From: Sphingomonas sanxanigenens DSM 19645 = NX02 | GTDB lineage: Bacteria; Pseudomonadota; Alphaproteobacteria; Sphingomonadales; Sphingomonadaceae | Direction: 5' to 3' | Assembly: GCF_000512205.2 (NCBI RefSeq) | Contig: NZ_CP006644.1 | Location: 2,660,520-2,724,519, forward strand | Length of the DNA: 64,000 nucleotides | In this document: positions 8,456-16,562 of the stretch, one piece after another | Numbering within the stretch: the stretch's first letter is position 1 | How the letters are laid out: every line of letters starts with the position of its first letter | Translations under genes and position numbers: made by a program | Notes under the pieces: model-generated | The model's input: the letters and a program-made list of their open reading frames with translations, nothing else | Databases searched by the model: none | What the model was told of the DNA's origin: nothing

Positions 8456-10000
8456 ATGGCCAAAATTTCCCGCGTAACGAAGCTGCTGCTCGCGACCTGC
8501 GGTTGCGCGGCGCTCGCCGCTTGCGGCGCCGACGACGTCGCCTCGCCCGGCGACGGCGTCATCATCCAGCCGACGCCGACCCCGACGACGCCGACCCCCA
8601 CGCCGACCCCCACGCCGACCCCGACCCCGGGTCAGCCGGCGGCGAGCTGCCCGTCGGGCACCACCGACCGCGGCGTCGTCGGCTCCAAGCGCGCCTGCGA
8701 ACTGCCGGCGCGCTTCACGCAGGACACGCGCATCGATAACCTGCCGGGCGTCGTCTACTCGATCTCCGGCGCGACGAACGTCGGCACCGATCTCGGCGGC
8801 AGCGGCACGCAGGCCGGCGGCCAGGCCGTAACCCTCACGGTGCAGCCGGGCACCTTGTTCATGGCCTCGTCGGGCAACGACTATCTCGTCGTCAACCGCG
8901 GCTCCCGCATTATCGCTAACGGCACCGCGACGCAGCCCATCATCTTCACGGCGCGCGCCAATATCGAAGGCACCGCCACGGACGCGTCGCAAGGGCTGTG
9001 GGGCGGCATCATCCTGCTCGGCCGCGCACCCATCAGCGACTGCAACACCTCGGTTCCGGGCGGTTCGGTCGGCTGCCAGAACGTCATCGAGGGAACGACG
9101 GGCTCGTTCTACGGCGGCGCCACTGCGAACGACAACAGCGGCTCGATGACGTACGTGCAGATCCGCTACTCCGGCTTCGAGATCGCCTCGGGCAACGAAC
9201 TGCAGGGCCTTACCCTGGGTGGCGTCGGCAGCAACACCACGCTGAACCACATCCAGATCCACAACAGCTCGGACGACGGCATCGAGATCTTCGGCGGCCG
9301 TGCGAACCTGAAGCATCTGGTGATCACCGGCACCGACGACGATGCGCTCGACACCGACCTCGGCTATCAGGGCTTCATCCAGTACGTCATCGCGGTCCAG
9401 CGCGACTCGAACAACGGCGACTCGATGATCGAGGCCGACTCGAACCAGAACGAAGACGCGCTGCCGCGCCAGAAGACCGTCGTTTCGAACGCAACCTTCG
9501 TTCAGCGCTCGACCGTCCAGGGCGGCAACACCATCCTGATCCGCGGCGGCGCGGATTATAAGCTGCTCAACAGCGTCGTCGTCGGCACGCAGAACTGCAT
9601 CGACATCGACCAGGAGAATGGCACCACGATGCGTCCGGCGGACAGCGCGCTGCAGGACGACGGCCCCCCGGAGTTCCGCTCGGTGCTGATTTCCTGCCCG
9701 AACCCGGTGCGTGACGAATCGAATGTGCCGGCGGCTCAGATCACGGCGCTTCTTGCGCTCGATCCGAACAACCGTACCAACGTCACGCCGACGCTGAGCA
9801 GCGTGTTCATCAACGGCGCGGCTGAAACCGCCATTCCGGCGTTCAACGCCAACACCCTGAACGCGTTCCTCGAAACGACGAGCTACATCGGCGCCGTCCG
9901 TGACGCTTCGGACACGTGGTACCAAGGCTGGACCTGCAGCGCGAGCTATGTGAGCTTCGGCTCCACCAGCGCGAACTGCACGACCATCCCCACCGCCTAA
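8456..10000 (+). CDS. Large lipoprotein with Pro-Thr linker and beta-helix-like repeats
   Basis: A 514-aa predicted lipoprotein. The signal sequence ends in the lipobox LAAC (Cys23). A short Asp-rich stretch and a roughly 20-residue Pro-Thr linker (about 39-58) then tether a globular domain of about 450 residues. That domain contains repeated short strands and turns (NTTLNHIQIHNSSDDGIEIFGG; NLKHLVITGTDDDALDTDLG) like a right-handed beta-helix, and several Cys residues that could form disulfides. It directly precedes a TonB-dependent receptor gene and lies beside the T2SS operon. Export to the cell surface through the T2SS is a reasonable inference, not shown. I do not recognise a catalytic motif. 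Confidence 0.75.
   Translation: MAKISRVTKLLLATCGCAALAACGADDVASPGDGVIIQPTPTPTTPTPTPTPTPTPTPGQPAASCPSGTTDRGVVGSKRACELPARFTQDTRIDNLPGVVYSISGATNVGTDLGGSGTQAGGQAVTLTVQPGTLFMASSGNDYLVVNRGSRIIANGTATQPIIFTARANIEGTATDASQGLWGGIILLGRAPISDCNTSVPGGSVGCQNVIEGTTGSFYGGATANDNSGSMTYVQIRYSGFEIASGNELQGLTLGGVGSNTTLNHIQIHNSSDDGIEIFGGRANLKHLVITGTDDDALDTDLGYQGFIQYVIAVQRDSNNGDSMIEADSNQNEDALPRQKTVVSNATFVQRSTVQGGNTILIRGGADYKLLNSVVVGTQNCIDIDQENGTTMRPADSALQDDGPPEFRSVLISCPNPVRDESNVPAAQITALLALDPNNRTNVTPTLSSVFINGAAETAIPAFNANTLNAFLETTSYIGAVRDASDTWYQGWTCSASYVSFGSTSANCTTIPTA
8570..8628 (+). repeat. CCGACC-type microsatellite encoding a Pro-Thr linker
   Basis: A run of ccgacg/ccgacc/cccacg hexamers encodes alternating Pro-Thr, with one Thr-Thr break. 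Each unit is 6 bp, so slippage would change linker length while keeping frame. Confidence 0.85.
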
Positions 10001-10022
10001 CCCGGGCATTTGCCTGAGCCCC

Positions 10023-10050
10023 GGGGGCAGCGGCCAGCGCCGCTGCCCCC
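10023..10050 (+). other. Intercistronic GC-rich hairpin between lipoprotein and receptor genes
   Basis: An 11-bp perfect stem (gggggcagcgg / ccgctgccccc) with a 6-nt loop sits 22 nt after the lipoprotein stop and about 30 nt before the receptor start. No T-run follows (gtatttccg), so it is more likely a partial terminator or mRNA-stabilising hairpin than a full terminator. Confidence 0.55.
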
Positions 10051-10081
10051 GTATTTCCGACAAGACCGCTTGGGGGAAACG

Positions 10082-12832
10082 ATGAAGACTTCACTCACCT
10101 TCGGGAGCTTGCTCCTGCTCTCGACGGCGCTGATCGCACCGTCGGCAATCGCGCAGACGACCGGTGCACCCGCCGGAACGACAGCAGATGCCCCCCCCTC
10201 GAGCACGGCCGACGCGGAACCCGCGCCGCCGACGGCGGAACAGGCCGACAATCCCGAGGAACAGGTCGAAATTTCGGCGCCCGGCGCCGATACCGGCGCC
10301 GACATCGTCGTCACCGGCCGCTTCATTCCCAATGTCATCCGCGCAACGCCCGAAGTCGTCTCGGTGCTGTCCGCTGCGGACATCGCGCGTTCCGGCGAGG
10401 GTGACATCGCTGGCGCGCTTTCAAGGGTGACCGGCCTCAGCGTGGTCGGCAACGGTTTCGTCTACGTCCGCGGTCTCGGTGACCGCTATTCGTCGGCCCT
10501 GCTCAACGGCTCGCCGCTGCCCAGCCCCGAACCGCTGCGCCGCGTCGTTCCGCTCGACATCTTCCCGACCAGCGTCATCGCGAGTTCGCTCGTTCAGAAG
10601 AGCTATTCGGTCGACTACCCCGGCGAGTTCGGCGGCGGCGTGATCAACCTCACGACGAAGGCCGTACCCAAGGAATCCTTCCTGACGATCGGCATCTCGG
10701 GCAGCGGTGACAGCGAGACGACCGGCAGGCTCGGCTACACCTATTACGGCAGCGATACCGACTGGACGGGTTTCGACGACGGCACCCGCGACATGCCCAA
10801 CGGACTGCGGCAGGCAGTCAGGGGCGGCGGCTTCGGCGCCACGACCGATGCGCAGCGTCGCGACTTCGCCGCAGGGCTGGTCAACGCGTCGACCAGCCTC
10901 CTCCAGCGCAATTTCGACATTCCGATGAACTTCGCCGCGGACATCAGCGCGGGCGGTTCGACCGACGTCGGCGCGACCCGCATCGGCTTCATTGCCGCCG
11001 CCGGCTACAGCAACTCCTGGCGCACCCGCAGCGCGCTGCAGCAATTCTCCAACGATCCGAACGTCGCTGGAACGCCGCAGGAGAGTTTCAATCGCGTCAC
11101 CACCGATAACCGGATCATCGTCAACGGCCTGCTTGGCCTGGGCCTCGAGTTCGGCGATCACCAGCTCCGCTGGACCAATCTGTATATCCGCGACACGCTC
11201 AAGCAGGGCCGCCTGGCCGCCGGTTACAACCGCAGCGTCTCCGACCAGAACGAGGGTCAGCCGCCCTCGATTATCGAACAGAACACGTTCTGGTTCGAGC
11301 GCCAGCTGATCGACACGCAGCTCGTCGGCGAATTCAAGTTCGACGATCTCAGCGTCGATGTGCGCGGGGCCTATGCCAACTCCCAACGCGAATCGCCGTA
11401 CGAACGCAGCTTCTCCTATTTCTACCAGGGCGACGGTGATCCGACGACCAAGGGTCCCGGCGATGTTGACGACTACATCAACAATCTGTCGTCGGCGGGG
11501 CAATCCGCATCCGTGGCGTTCAGTGACCTGAACGAAGATGTCTATTCCGGGGCAATCGACCTCGGCTATAAGCTGCCTTCGTCAATGCCGATTTCGCTGG
11601 CGGCCGGCTATGCCTACACAAAAACGGAGCGATCCGCATCGCGCTATCAGTTCCGCTACTTCCGTCCGGAAGGCGCACTGCCGCTCGATGTTGCGCAAGA
11701 GCGGCCGGATTATCTGATCTCCGATTACAATATTTACAATTACAACATCCAGCTTCGTGACGTGTCCGGTGCCGAGGGCGCGGCCGCCTATGACGCCAAT
11801 CTCGAAGTCCATGCCGGTTATGGACAGATCGAGGCGGAACTCGTCGACGGGCTGCGACTTGCGGCGGGCGTGCGTTACGAGGATGCGAAGCAGACCGTTC
11901 TGCCGGTCGGTGCAACGCTTGTGCCCACCAATCTGAACAACAGCTACTGGCTGCCGGCGGCAACGCTGACCTGGAACTTCGCCGAGGACATGCAGATCCG
12001 CCTGCACGGTTCCAAGACGATCGCTCGCCCGCAGTTCCGCGAGCTCGCGCAGCAGATCTACCAGGATTATGAATCGGACCGCGAGTTCACCGGCAACCCG
12101 TTCCTCATCGACAGCGAACTGCTGAATGCCGAAGCCCGCTACGAATGGTTCTTCGGTCGCGGCGAGCGCCTGACGCTGGCGGGCTTCTACAAGAAGATCG
12201 ACAATCCGATCGAAGCGGCAGCCTTCATCGCGGGTGGCGGTCAGTTCCGCAGCGGCTTCGCCAACGCACCCGAGGCGCAGCTTTATGGTGCCGAAATCGA
12301 AGTGCAGAAGCATGTCCCCCTCGACACGCTCGGCGGCGATTTCTTCTCCACCCGGCGCCTCGTGCTGATCGGCAACTACACCTACACCCAATCCGAGTTG
12401 AAGGTGGATGACTCGCTGATCGTCGGGCCCAGCCTCCAAACGGTGGCTGCTAACCTGCTGTTCCAGGACGGTGCGCCGCTGACCGGCCAGTCCGACCATC
12501 TCGCCAACATCCAGATCGGTATCGAAGATACCGACAAGCTGTCGCAGGCGACGGTCCTCCTGACCTACGCCAGCAAGCGTGTCGTCGATCGCGGTCCGAT
12601 CCAGGGCGAACTGCGTCAGCCGGACATCATCGAGAAGCCGGGTTTCCGCCTCGATTTCGTTGCCCGCGAGGGCTTCACCTTCCTCGGCAAGGAAATCGAG
12701 CTCAAGTTCGAGGCGCGCAACATCACCGGTACGCGCCACCAGGAATATCAGCAGGCCGGCGACAACCGCATCGACATCAACACCTATGATGTCGGCCGCA
12801 GCTTCTCGCTGGGTGCGCAGGTCAAGTTCTGA
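10082..12832 (+). CDS. TonB-dependent outer-membrane receptor
   Basis: A 916-aa outer-membrane transporter energised by TonB. It has a signal peptide (about 1-25, ending SAIAQ), a Pro/Ala/Thr-rich spacer and a TonB-box-like DIVVTGR stretch near residue 75. A plug domain follows (about 80-200; VYVRGLGDRYSSALLNGSPLP, FGGGVINLTTKAVP), then a long beta-barrel ending in the terminal aromatic signature (FSLGAQVKF). The start follows a GGGGGAAAC ribosome site. It is probably co-transcribed with the preceding lipoprotein, suggesting the two work as a receptor/surface-lipoprotein pair. The ligand is unknown. Confidence 0.92.
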   Translation: MKTSLTFGSLLLLSTALIAPSAIAQTTGAPAGTTADAPPSSTADAEPAPPTAEQADNPEEQVEISAPGADTGADIVVTGRFIPNVIRATPEVVSVLSAADIARSGEGDIAGALSRVTGLSVVGNGFVYVRGLGDRYSSALLNGSPLPSPEPLRRVVPLDIFPTSVIASSLVQKSYSVDYPGEFGGGVINLTTKAVPKESFLTIGISGSGDSETTGRLGYTYYGSDTDWTGFDDGTRDMPNGLRQAVRGGGFGATTDAQRRDFAAGLVNASTSLLQRNFDIPMNFAADISAGGSTDVGATRIGFIAAAGYSNSWRTRSALQQFSNDPNVAGTPQESFNRVTTDNRIIVNGLLGLGLEFGDHQLRWTNLYIRDTLKQGRLAAGYNRSVSDQNEGQPPSIIEQNTFWFERQLIDTQLVGEFKFDDLSVDVRGAYANSQRESPYERSFSYFYQGDGDPTTKGPGDVDDYINNLSSAGQSASVAFSDLNEDVYSGAIDLGYKLPSSMPISLAAGYAYTKTERSASRYQFRYFRPEGALPLDVAQERPDYLISDYNIYNYNIQLRDVSGAEGAAAYDANLEVHAGYGQIEAELVDGLRLAAGVRYEDAKQTVLPVGATLVPTNLNNSYWLPAATLTWNFAEDMQIRLHGSKTIARPQFRELAQQIYQDYESDREFTGNPFLIDSELLNAEARYEWFFGRGERLTLAGFYKKIDNPIEAAAFIAGGGQFRSGFANAPEAQLYGAEIEVQKHVPLDTLGGDFFSTRRLVLIGNYTYTQSELKVDDSLIVGPSLQTVAANLLFQDGAPLTGQSDHLANIQIGIEDTDKLSQATVLLTYASKRVVDRGPIQGELRQPDIIEKPGFRLDFVAREGFTFLGKEIELKFEARNITGTRHQEYQQAGDNRIDINTYDVGRSFSLGAQVKF

Positions 12833-12839
12833 CCCGATA

Positions 12840-12864
12840 CCGGGGCGGGTGATCCCTGCCCCGG
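12840..12864 (+). other. Hairpin just after the receptor gene
   Basis: The arms ccggggc and gccccgg pair with an inner ggg/ccc, 7 nt after the stop codon. No T-run follows, so it may act with the stronger hairpin immediately downstream. Confidence 0.5.
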
Positions 12865-12875
12865 CATGAGATGAG

Positions 12876-12916
12876 CAGGCGCCGCAGCCGTAAGGCTACG
12901 GCGCCTGTTTCATTTT
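12876..12916 (+). terminator. Rho-independent terminator of the lipoprotein/receptor unit
   Basis: A long stem (caggcgccg / cggcgcctg, with an inner agcc/ggct closed by a gtaa loop) is followed by tttcatttt. It ends the plus-strand transcript. Confidence 0.85.
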
Positions 12917-13402
12917 CATCATCGACCAGGCTGGCTCCCGTCGCGCCCATTTCCGGCAAGAGCCGCTCCCGCCCATGCGGCGCTTGAACCGGAAAGTCGC
13001 AATCGCGCTGCCGTGCCGGCGGTTGTGGGTAAGCGATCGGAGGTCCGCGCGGTCTGCCATGCGATATGGATGGGAATCGGACGAGTGTCGTTGCATGAGC
13101 GGCCGCTTGTGGTCCTCCGAAACGGGCTAAAAAGGCTTTGGCGACAGTCCCTTTTGGGAGCGCCCGCTATCCAAATCGGTAACGCTCGCCTATCGGAATT
13201 CCTGACGCGGACATTGCTCCGAAATGACTTGCAATAGGAGGAAGTTGCCCGTTAATCGGGCATCACACGCACCTACCGGCCCGAATGCGTATTCTGTTGC
13301 GGACGGCAGCGTCTGTTTACGCAACAACAAGCGGGCGGCCGTTGGTGCCGTTCGCTCCATAAGGGCGAGAGTGTCGAATGCACGTCGATCGGCTTGTCGG
13401 CA
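12917..13402. other. 486-bp intergenic stretch without a convincing gene
   Basis: Open frames here (for example 13013-13237 plus, 13224-13406 plus, 12896-13096 minus) lack ribosome sites and recognisable protein features. The stretch looks lower in GC than its neighbours. A small hairpin (gcccg-ttaat-cgggc, 13248-13262) is visible. It presumably holds the promoter for the small gene at 13403, and a small RNA cannot be excluded. Confidence 0.4.
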
Positions 13403-13576
13403 ATGAATGAGCGCGATCTGGCGACCATATTGTCGCGGGCCAGGCAATTGATGGCCGAGGCGCTTCATTTGCTGGATGACGTCCAGGCATGGGAACCGAG
13501 CGCGCATCTCGATCTTGCCATCCAGCGCCTCGATGCGCTGCTGGACGAGGACGCTTCGACGCGGCGCGATCATTGA
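13403..13576 (+). CDS. Small acidic helical protein, unknown function
   Basis: A 57-aa open frame from ATG 13403, rich in Leu, Asp, Glu and Ala with a strong helical pattern (LATILSRARQLMAEALHLL; HLDLAIQRLDALLDED). Third positions are mostly G or C as in true genes nearby, which is the main support. The ribosome site is weak. There is no signal peptide or known motif, and I do not recognise it. Confidence 0.45.
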   Translation: MNERDLATILSRARQLMAEALHLLDDVQAWEPSAHLDLAIQRLDALLDEDASTRRDH

Positions 13577-13647
13577 ACCGGATACCCACCGTCCCCGCCC
13601 GGCTGCGCGCGTTCGAGACGCCGCCGCCGAGCGGGGATCGGCGTTGG

Positions 13648-14880
13648 TCAGGCGGCGCGCACGCGCATCTCGCCCATCGTCTTGATGCCGGTGCGGATAT
13701 GGCCGCGCCGGTCGAGCATCGACTGGAGCCCTGCCGACCCATCGAGCACGCCGGGCCGATCCCACGCACCTTCGGGACGGATGGTCACCAGCGGATCGGC
13801 ACCGAAGCGGATCGCGCCATCCGTGGGCTCGATGTCCATGTGCATCTCGCGGAACTCGACGTCGGAGAAGCTGAACGGCGGCCGGTCTTCCAGCAGCCGT
13901 GCGCCGAACCGGCGCCACAGCGGCACCAGATCCTCACGGGCATGCGCATAGAGCTTGCGGAAGCCCTTCTCGCGGCAATGCTGGATGCACATCCGCGCGA
14001 GTTCGAACATCAGCCGCGTGTTGCGATATTCCACGCGCACCGCCATCCGTTCCAGCTTGGCGAAATCGCCGAAATAGCGGATCCGCGCGCAGCCCGCGGC
14101 ATCGCCGTTGACGGTGCCGATCAGATGCGTGGCGCAGAAATCATTGCCGTCGAACTCTTCCTCGAAGGTTGCGAACTGCTCGGCCATATAGGTGGCGGAA
14201 CGGACGGCGAAGACCCGCATCATGTCTTCCATCGTGCGGACGACGCGCACCGACAGTTCGGGGCGCTTGCGCTTGGCCTCGGCCGCCGGCGTCTCGCGGG
14301 CGTGGAGCACGATCGCCCAATCCGGCGCATCCGGATAGAAATCCCGCGCCGCCATGAAGCCGGCATTGCGCTGGATCTTGGCCGAAACCTCGCTGATCGG
14401 GCGCGAGAAGACCGGGCATCCGCGGCCGATCGTCTCCAGCACCTTGAGGAGGCGAAGGCCGTCGACCATCCGGCTCGGCGCGAACACCAGCCAGATATAG
14501 ATGGCCGCAGGCGCTTCCGCCGGGGTCGCGATCCATTCCGGCTGCGGCGTGGCGCCATCGAACTGGCCGGTGACCAGGGCGGCGGCACCCGCCTCGTTGA
14601 GCGGCAGGAAGGCGATGAACGGCCAATCGGCCACCGTCTCGCCGCGCCGCATCAGGCGGAACAGGTCCGGATTGCGGCTGCGCACCGCCGCAACCGTCTC
14701 AGGGCTTGCAATCGCCATCGACTGGCGCACATGGGCCAGTGCATCGGTGATGTCGCGTTCGGACGGGCGTTCGATCGCCGGCGCGTTCTCCGCACCTCGA
14801 TCGGTCAATCGATAGAAGTCGGGGGAGAAGGCAAGTGCACCAGTCGTTTCATCGGAGAAATGCCCCACAGCATGTTTCAT
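13648..14880 (-). CDS. Two-domain protein with C-terminal GNAT acyltransferase fold
   Basis: A 410-aa protein with an N-terminal alpha/beta region (about 40-190; WPFIAFLPLNEAGAAALVTGQ) and a C-terminal GNAT-like domain (about 205-345). That domain includes VRSATYMAEQFATFEEEFDGND, then GDAAGCARIRYFGDFAKLERMAV and a helix before the LYAHAREDLVPLWRRFGARL acetyl-CoA-fold segment. The first of these resembles the start of acyl-homoserine-lactone-synthase-like acyltransferases, but that is only a resemblance. It is transcribed divergently from a LysR-type gene 64 bp away, which may regulate it. The substrate is unknown. Confidence 0.65.
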   Translation of the reverse strand: MKHAVGHFSDETTGALAFSPDFYRLTDRGAENAPAIERPSERDITDALAHVRQSMAIASPETVAAVRSRNPDLFRLMRRGETVADWPFIAFLPLNEAGAAALVTGQFDGATPQPEWIATPAEAPAAIYIWLVFAPSRMVDGLRLLKVLETIGRGCPVFSRPISEVSAKIQRNAGFMAARDFYPDAPDWAIVLHARETPAAEAKRKRPELSVRVVRTMEDMMRVFAVRSATYMAEQFATFEEEFDGNDFCATHLIGTVNGDAAGCARIRYFGDFAKLERMAVRVEYRNTRLMFELARMCIQHCREKGFRKLYAHAREDLVPLWRRFGARLLEDRPPFSFSDVEFREMHMDIEPTDGAIRFGADPLVTIRPEGAWDRPGVLDGSAGLQSMLDRRGHIRTGIKTMGEMRVRAA

Positions 14881-14944
14881 TGTCTTCGAACCCCTGATGC
14901 GTCAAAAAGGGTAACGCCCCTCGGGAGACCTAATAAAGCGAAGC

Positions 14945-16006
14945 ATGGAGCGTGGGGTGACCAAGAAAACTGACCGGCCCGTTCAATCATTGCACGCCCC
15001 CCTTCCGGTGATGCTTCCGCGTGGCCTGCGCTGGGACGATGTCCGCGCGTTTTTGGCGGTCGCGGAGGTCGGCAGTCTTCGCCGTGCGGCGGTGTTGCTC
15101 AACCTGTCGCCCAACACGGTGCGCGCGCGCGTCGCCCGGCTGGAAGAAGCGGTTTCGCACATCCTTCTCGAACGATGGCCCGATGGCGCCCGGCCGACCG
15201 CCGCCGGCATGCGCGTGCGCGACCTCGCGCAGCGGATGCGCGGTGCCGCGATCGACCTGTTCAGCGACGAACCGCGTTATGAGCTGCGCCGCCCCGGCGA
15301 GCTCAGAATCGGCGCCAGCGAGGCGATCGGATCGGGCTGGCTGACGCCGCGGTTGCTCGACCTGCAGCAGCGGATGCCCGAGCTCACCGTCTCGCTGATG
15401 TGCGATTATGACGTCCAAACCGAACGCAGCGACGAGCTTGACGTCGGTCTGCTGTTCCGCCCGCCGGCCAATCCCGAACTGATGGTCAGCAAGCTCGCGA
15501 CGATGCACTTCCTGCCCTTCGCCTCGCACGACTATGTCAGGCGCAATGGCGTCCCGACATCGCTCGACGACCTGCTCAACCACCGCTTCATCGAGCAGGA
15601 GGCGCCCGGTGTCCGGTCCGATCTGCTCAACCAGCTCGTCGGCTCGGAACGGCCCCCCGGCTTCCTGCCGATCCGCACCAATTCGAGCCTCGCGCTGTTC
15701 TGGGCGGTGGCAAGCGGCGCCGGCATCGCCTTCATGCCCACCTATGTGATGGGCGTGACGCGCAAGCTGGTGCCGATCGCACTGCCCGCGCAGTTCAAGT
15801 TCGAGCTCTATTATTACTATCATCCTGCCGCCCGCACCTCGGATCCGGTGCTCAAGACGATCGCCTGGCTGCGCGAGCTGTTCGACCCGGCGATCTACCC
15901 GTGGTTCCGCAACGAGTTCGTCCACCCGTCCGAATTCGGGCCCGCCATGCGCTCGGAAGGAAATGTGGTGCAGCTGTTCGAACCGATGATCGGCGACGCG
16001 ATCTGA
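14945..16006 (+). CDS. LysR-type transcriptional regulator
   Basis: A 353-aa regulator with an N-terminal winged helix-turn-helix (about residues 28-85; VRAFLAVAEVGSLRRAAVLLNLSP) and a C-terminal substrate-binding domain (about 115-320). There is an N-terminal extension of about 25 residues beyond the usual LysR start; an internal ATG at 15011 would remove most of it. It is divergent from the GNAT gene, the common arrangement for a LysR regulator and its target. The effector is unknown. Confidence 0.85.
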   Translation: MERGVTKKTDRPVQSLHAPLPVMLPRGLRWDDVRAFLAVAEVGSLRRAAVLLNLSPNTVRARVARLEEAVSHILLERWPDGARPTAAGMRVRDLAQRMRGAAIDLFSDEPRYELRRPGELRIGASEAIGSGWLTPRLLDLQQRMPELTVSLMCDYDVQTERSDELDVGLLFRPPANPELMVSKLATMHFLPFASHDYVRRNGVPTSLDDLLNHRFIEQEAPGVRSDLLNQLVGSERPPGFLPIRTNSSLALFWAVASGAGIAFMPTYVMGVTRKLVPIALPAQFKFELYYYYHPAARTSDPVLKTIAWLRELFDPAIYPWFRNEFVHPSEFGPAMRSEGNVVQLFEPMIGDAI

Positions 16007-16140
16007 AGGCGCGCGGAGCCGGGGGAGCGAGGTGCCATGCTCGTTTCGTCCCGCGCCGTCCTCTATTTGGCGCGTGATGGGACACCAGGGCCGCCTCGCG
16101 CGTTTCCAGGTCGATCGTAACAGCAATCGGGAGTCACAAG

Positions 16141-16458
16141 ATGATCGAGGACGCCATCGAAAAGCAGCAGGCCGGGCTGGATCTGGCCGAAACGCCGCGC
16201 ACCACGCGCGAGCAGATCAATGCGGGAATGGAGCGCGGCCGTGAGGCTGCCGGCAATCTTATCGCATCGGCGCAGGACCATCCCTGGACGACCGCGGCGA
16301 TCGCTGGCGGCGTGGTCGCCGCTGCCGCGGCCGCGACTGCTGGTGTGGTCTATCTGAACCGCCGGCGCGGTGATGAGCCCGCGAACTCCGGCACCGACGC
16401 GGCGAGCGAAATCTCCGCGGCGGCTCGGTCGCCCGCCTATGGCATTGCGGCGGAGTGA
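16141..16458 (+). CDS. Small membrane protein, one transmembrane helix
   Basis: A 105-aa protein with a polar, charged N-terminal half containing REQINAGMERGREAAGNLIASAQDHPW. A single Ala/Gly/Val-rich transmembrane helix (about 52-73) is followed by an Arg-rich stop (NRRRGDEP). The layout recalls ElaB/YqjD/DUF883-type ribosome- or membrane-associated stress proteins, but similarity is not strong enough to name it. A ribosome site (gggag) precedes the ATG. Confidence 0.65.
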   Translation: MIEDAIEKQQAGLDLAETPRTTREQINAGMERGREAAGNLIASAQDHPWTTAAIAGGVVAAAAAATAGVVYLNRRRGDEPANSGTDAASEISAAARSPAYGIAAE

Positions 16459-16562
16459 CCACGGCGGTTTCCACCCCGGATTCCTGATGACGAACGCGCC
16501 GCACGGTTTACCGGGCGGCGCTTTCGCTTGCACGCTGCACCGCAGCAGCTTATCCGCAATTG

